Source of the DNA: Diphasiastrum complanatum
Lineage: Eukaryota; Streptophyta; Lycopodiopsida; Lycopodiales; Lycopodiaceae
Direction of reading: 5' to 3'
DNA: 64,000 nucleotides
Assembly: GCA_029204225.1 (NCBI GenBank)
Contig: CM055101.1
Span: forward strand, 46,549,906-46,613,905
A program made the position numbers and the translations under genes. The notes under the pieces were generated by a model. It had not been told where the DNA came from, did not search any database, and saw only the letters and a list, made by a program, of their open reading frames with translations. Below are positions 59,249 through 64,000 of this stretch, in pieces. How positions within the stretch are numbered: the first letter of the stretch is position 1; each line of letters begins with the position of its first letter.

Positions 59249-62200
59249 TGTAGGAAATCAAAGTGCCAAGATCCTTCTAACATTCAATCTCCATATACAA
59301 GAAGAAGAAAAAGAGGAAGAAGAAGAAGAGGGAGAGGGTTAGGTGCCCTCAAGGAGAGAGAAAGTAGTAGCAATGCTTGAAAGGGAATGAATTACAAATG
59401 AACAAAGAGTACATATAAATAGGCCTTCCAAGGGCCTAGACTCTTCCAAACTCTAAGTTCTAGAACCTTCCAAGACCCACTACTAATTATAGGGCACCCC
59501 CAAAAGTCAAGATAGGGTTCCTTAACATAATTAGACTTTACTTGGACCCACGAATTACTACTGGACCAAAATTGGGTCCAACTCAACTAAAACTGACTTA
59601 ACATGGTCTAAATAATAAACCTAACCCATGGTTACACAAGTCTCGACCTTTTGGGTCAAAGTAACCCATGAGAAACTATCATTATCATTTATTACTTCTA
59701 ACACCCTCCTTAAATGATAATGTAAAAAACATAACATGACATGAAGTATGAAAAATTGCAACAAAAATGCAAAGTGTTGCATACTGCCCAAAACTCCATG
59801 TAGCCGAAAAAGAAAAAATGTAGCTTGTTGTCCAAGCTTAATGCCGCCAAAAAAAAACTTCAGCTTGAAGTAGTCGAAGTAGCCGAAATCTCAGCCCCAA
59901 TCATGCCCGATGTAGAAGAGATGTAGAATACGAAGTGCGGTAGCATCAAGTCGAAAAGTGAAGACAAGCATGCTCCATCCAAAGTAGGTAACCAAAAAAC
60001 CAGCCACAAGCCAAAATATGGATTTGCAATCCATCAATGGTTCCCACATGATTCCATAAGTCTTCTTACCACAAGAAACATAAAGAAGAGTATGATACTC
60101 TTTTACCATCACATCCTCCCGAATCTTACTATCAATGATCTGCTCACCAACACTAGGTAAGACAACACCGTCATCATAAGAAGTAAGCATCAAAACATGA
60201 AAATCAGCATAAGGTACTGATTTTGGTGAGGCATGTGTGTTTCCTCCAAGGTAAAAAGGTACTTTACTATCCCGCAAAGACTCGGACAACCAACAAGAGG
60301 CTGTAGCAGGCTGTCCAACAGCCACAAAATCACCAACACTTTGCTGTCCAAAGTGTTTCAAATGTGGACCTTGCTGTCCAAAAACCTTCCGCAGGCCGTT
60401 CCCGATGCATAATAGGATGCTCACAATGTAACATAGGCTGAAAATGATCAATAAACTATGCTAAATCTGGTGTCCACCATCTTCAAGAAAAAAACCAACA
60501 ACTTGCCACTTTGAACACCGAAATAATCTAGCAACACGCCACTTTGAACCAATGTACTAATTGACATGATTTTTTCCCCTCCTCCATTAGTACAAAATGG
60601 CGAATGCTTGATTTCAGCCTTTTCCAAACATTATCTTGAGAAGCTTGCTCATAAAGTTTTTCACTAATGCATGCATCATTTGCAACAAATGGCTCAAGAG
60701 AAGAAGAATGCTTTACCATACCAACATTCCGATGCAAACTTGTACTTGTAGAAAGACAATGATCAAACTTTGCATGACTTTGCCCTTCTACCTTCAAAGA
60801 GGATGAACTAGAGAGGAGAAAGCATGATGATGAATCCTTTATTCGGTACATCTTTAAAAGTGTTTCCCAAGCACTTTTAGAGGCCTTGCAAAATCTCAAA
60901 TGATATAAGATAGATCTTGTTACCAATAAAATCTTGATCATCACGTCGATGCAAAATCTCAGCTTGCAACTCCATGAAGAATAGTTGGTGCCATCCAATA
61001 TATCTTCACCTGAACAAGTATGAATTGCTCCCAAATCTCTTGCCATAAGAACCAGCCAAAAAGATAAACTTTTTCAAACCCTAAATGTGCCCTAAAAGAC
61101 ACAAAAACCAGCAAGTATCAAATCTGACAAATCAGCACCGGAATGTGTCGAAACCACACATTAGATGGATGTAGGAACTCACCCTCCTACAAGCCTTGTG
61201 TGCTGAAAATTTCAGCCTGAAATTGCATTACAAACTCAAAAACCAGCAAGCAAAGAATCAGGTTAGCCTCCAACAAAGCTTTTTTTGGAACCCTTCTTTC
61301 TTGCCAATACACACACGGATAGGGCTGTTGCAACACCCTACAAATGGTAATATGCTGTCCAATTTTCAGCCTCGGAATGTGATCGGATCATCACAAAAAA
61401 ATTAGCACCTTCTTCCATACCTGGAAACAAGCAAAAAGAAGCGGATCTTCACTTTGTAAAATCAGCAAGGGTGCTGATTTTTCAGCCAAATCAGAGGAAT
61501 AGAAATTGCTTGTAGATGGGCGCCCTCTTGCAAAGGAGCAAATCTGAAAAATAGGGCAGCAGCGGACCAACGGAAGTAGGATAAACCTACACGGATGTGG
61601 GCGACCTAAAAGAAGCCCCGAAGAAGATAATTAATGGCGCCTTCCTGCAACCTGAAAAATCAGCAAACAACAACCTGATTTTTGGGCGCCCAAAATCCTG
61701 TTATCTTCTTTGATGTGTGGCGCCCTCCTGCAAAACGGAAAAGAGTCAAAAAACGGATCTTCACTCCAAAAAATCAACAAAGGTGTTGAGTTTTTGTGAT
61801 CCCTAAGTGAAGACGTTCTCTTTTGGTAGGGCGCCCTAAATCAAGCATAGAAGATCCATGGCTCTGATACCATGTAGGAAATCAAAGTGCCAAGATCCTT
61901 CTAACATTCAATCTCCATATACAAGAAGAAGAAAAAGAGGAAGAAGAAGAAGAGGGAGAGGGTTAGGCACCCTCAAGGAGAGAGAAAGTAGTAGCAATGC
62001 TTGAAAGGGAATGAATTACAAATGAACAAAGAGTACATATAAATAGGCCTTCCAAGGGCCTAGACTCTTCCAAACTCTAAGTTCTAGAACCTTCCAAGAC
62101 CCACTACTAATTATAGGGCACCCCCAAAAGTCAAGATAGGGTCTCTTAACATAATTAGACTTTACTTGGACCCACGAATTATTACCGGACCAAAATTGGG

Positions 62201-62327
62201 TCCAACTCATCTAAAACTGACTTAACATGGTCTAAATAAAAAACCTAACCCATGGTTACACAAGTCTCGACCTTTTGGGTCAAAGTAACCCATGAGAAAC
62301 TATCATTATCATTTATTACTTCTAACA
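59249..62327 (-). mobile_element. TR-GAG-type LTR element, copy 2, with perfect target duplication
   Basis: Both LTRs are 455 bp (59249-59703 and 61873-62327), TGTAGGAAATC...TTCTAACA, with about 8 differences (just under 2%). A perfect 5-bp target duplication atcac lies at 59244-59248 and 62328-62332. The reverse primer-binding site ggctctgatacca at 61860-61872 puts it on the minus strand. The interior is 2.17 kb with a gag-like frame and no pol. It looks structurally whole and recent for this window. The same family is at 19886-21679. Confidence 0.92.
60528..61046 (-). mobile_element. gag-like frame of TR-GAG copy 2
   Basis: 172 codons open from ATG. The start has LDGTNYSSWSCKLRFC, the Copia-type gag N-terminus, and a later KSAWETLLKMYRIKDSSSC matches the UBN2 helix. 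The remainder is Ser-rich with no zinc knuckle. A second open stretch (59891-60451) towards the 3' LTR has no recognisable domain. Confidence 0.65.
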
Positions 62328-62475
62328 ATCACTGGTTATCCAGTTTCGATTAATGATGGTTCCTTGGAAGGAAAAAGTGGAAGATGCTGCCACCAGAGCA
62401 GTATTCTATCCAGGAGCCTTTCCAATTTAAGGTGGGTGGCAGCAGAGATAAACTGCTTTTGAATATTTTTCTCTT

Positions 62476-62935
62476 GAGGCAACACTGCATGCAGAAGCTT
62501 TACAGCTGGACACCTTGCAACTGCACGCAGTTGGAGTACCATTTGAGAGTTATTCGGCTGTGGAATTGAAGCTTAGAGCCAGTGCATGTCAAGCTACAGA
62601 ACAACGTTTGCGACGCATGCAAAAAGAAATTGCGGAATCAAAGCAGTTCTCAGTAGGTGCTGATTCGACACAAAGCTCAGGGGATTTCTTGGATAGTCTT
62701 CTTGCCAATGATCCTAAAGCCAGAGCTAAGCTTTCATTCCCTTTTCTTTCTAAGTTCAACTTTTGTTTGAATTTGGATTATTCTTTCTACAATATGATAT
62801 GGCCACTCTTGAGGAAACTTTGTTTTCTCTAGTGAGAAGCATTGATGAGTTAAAAGCCCAAGCATTAACAGCCAGTTTTAAATTGTTGAAAGACAGTGGT
62901 TTGTCAAAATTGAATGCAACCAGTTTCTTGTAATT
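62476..62935 (+). CDS. Candidate coding segments of an unrecognised coiled-coil protein
   Basis: The plus reading from about 62476 gives ATLHAEALQLDTLQLHAVGV then SYSAVELKLRASACQATEQR and RLRRMQKEIAES, an acidic SSGDFLDSLLANDPKARAK stretch, then (other frame, from about 62795) MATLEETLFSLVRSIDEL and FKLLKDSGLSK, ending at TAA (62930-62932). The heptad-like Leu/Ala pattern suggests a coiled coil. No good splice pair joins the two parts, so it is either a gene with an intron I mis-set or a pseudogene. I do not recognise it. Confidence 0.3.
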
Positions 62936-62939
62936 TGCA

Positions 62940-64000
62940 TGCTTTGTATGCTATATAGGTAACTTAAGAAGATCAGATGACTTACTCAGGATTGGTGTCT
63001 CTGAGGCGAACCATTTCACAACATTTTAGAATGGTTACTAGCTCAGTTGCTTCTATGTCATTATTGAAGTTACGATCACTCCTGAACTTTCATAAAATCC
63101 AGCAAGTTTTAACAAAATAATTTATTTCTTAGTACAAAGAGCTGTACATAGGTTGAAAAAATGCAATATTTTACCTAAATCCATAAGGATCAGCGGGTAA
63201 AATACAGAGACATGGCAGTATGGGTCAATTACCTTTATCGGTATCCCATGAGCAAACCTTAATATGACCCAAAAGATAAGCCAAGGATATGGTAAGTTAC
63301 AGTGAATACTTTCACTTCTCTTCGGCAACTAAAATGATCCTCAGGAATGTGTCTAAGGTCGTACTTTGGCAATAAGCCAAATATATAGTAATTTGAGTTT
63401 ATTGTCTAACAACAAATCATATAACTATGATGGGATTAGCATGCACTCAAAATGATAAGACCAGTCACTATTGTGTTAACACTATCAGATTGATCAATGG
63501 TATGGGACATCGACCTGTAAAGGTTATCACATGATTATTCAATCATTAAATGTTCACTAGTACTGAAAGGTAGGTCGGTGGTATGGAACACCAATCTATT
63601 TGAAGTACCAATAGGCACAAAGATTGAATATTGTCTTATTCATGTGAATCTGATCAGCTATCAGATGCAGTTCAGACTCTGAACGCCAGTTCAGACTCTC
63701 AAGGTAGAGCCGCCAGTCTAAAGATTTGCCAGGATGACAAATCTTCTTAAGAGAAAGGGAAAGGGGACTAGTCAGTAGAAACTTCTTTTTCATTCATTTA
63801 TACCCTTGAGACAGGAAAGCATTTAGCGTTTAACTCATTTTTCAGTTTAGAATGGGGCTAATTGTGAGAGTCACAATAGCAGCCGAGCTTAGTACTCGGA
63901 AAGCTCAATTGTCTATCAGACATAGACTAGCATGGTTTATCAGATATAAACCAAAAGTACAATACCTGAAATTCAATTTTTAGTAGCAGTTATTAAAATC
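62940..64000. other. Unassigned sequence to the right edge
   Basis: AT-rich, with no gene or repeat recognised. Short direct repeats (gttcagactct) near 63670-63700 are minor. Confidence 0.4.

Overview
The window looks like nuclear DNA of a vascular plant with a large, repeat-rich genome. A gymnosperm or another non-model lineage is plausible, but the sequence alone does not settle it. The evidence is one plant gene with GT-AG introns of 0.1 to 7.9 kb, a broken plant-type S-domain receptor kinase, and many Copia and Gypsy LTR elements, tRNA-derived SINEs, a LINE, hAT remnants and very long GA/CT microsatellites.

The one complete host gene lies on the minus strand at 9361-26497. It is a seven-exon folate-biopterin transporter (BT1 family, closest in my memory to plant FBT4) of 596 residues. 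All splice sites are GT-AG and all six introns are in phase 0 or 2, so the frame stays open from ATG to stop. It has a TATA box and two short upstream ORFs. Its introns hold two inverted copies of a GGAAC-rich repeat element flanking exon 5, a hAT transposase remnant, Gypsy fragments and a small TR-GAG-type LTR element.

Layout. 1-645: receptor-kinase pseudogene (minus) hit by a SINE. 861-1173: perfect CT tract. 1.2-6.7 kb: mosaic of Copia and Gypsy pieces with locally duplicated blocks. 7.7-8.4 kb: GC-rich repeat elements and microsatellites. 9.36-26.8 kb: FBT4-like gene and promoter. 27.2 kb: 72-bp minisatellite. 28.0-48.1 kb: a stack of LTR elements. A minus-strand Copia element is split by a large non-autonomous LTR element (29169-45901). 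That element is invaded by a plus-strand Copia-type element (33269-44169), which is invaded by a minus-strand sibling of the same family (36633-42093). 50-64 kb: a three-unit tandem tRNA-like repeat, two phase-compatible candidate exons of an unrecognised gene, a LINE RT fragment, an LTR with primer-binding site, and a well-preserved 3.08-kb TR-GAG element with a perfect 5-bp target-site duplication.

The most unusual item is at 21022-21275. It is a module with the anatomy of a miniature TRIM element (LTR, polypurine tract, short interior, primer-binding site). Its 138-bp LTR contains a tRNA-like sequence with an intact B box. The module sits inside a TR-GAG element, joined exactly at the two elements' shared primer-binding site. 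Cassandra TRIMs are known to carry a 5S rRNA domain in the LTR; a tRNA-like domain in that role is, to my knowledge, not a standard description. No RNA genes of ordinary type, CRISPR arrays or organellar genes were seen.
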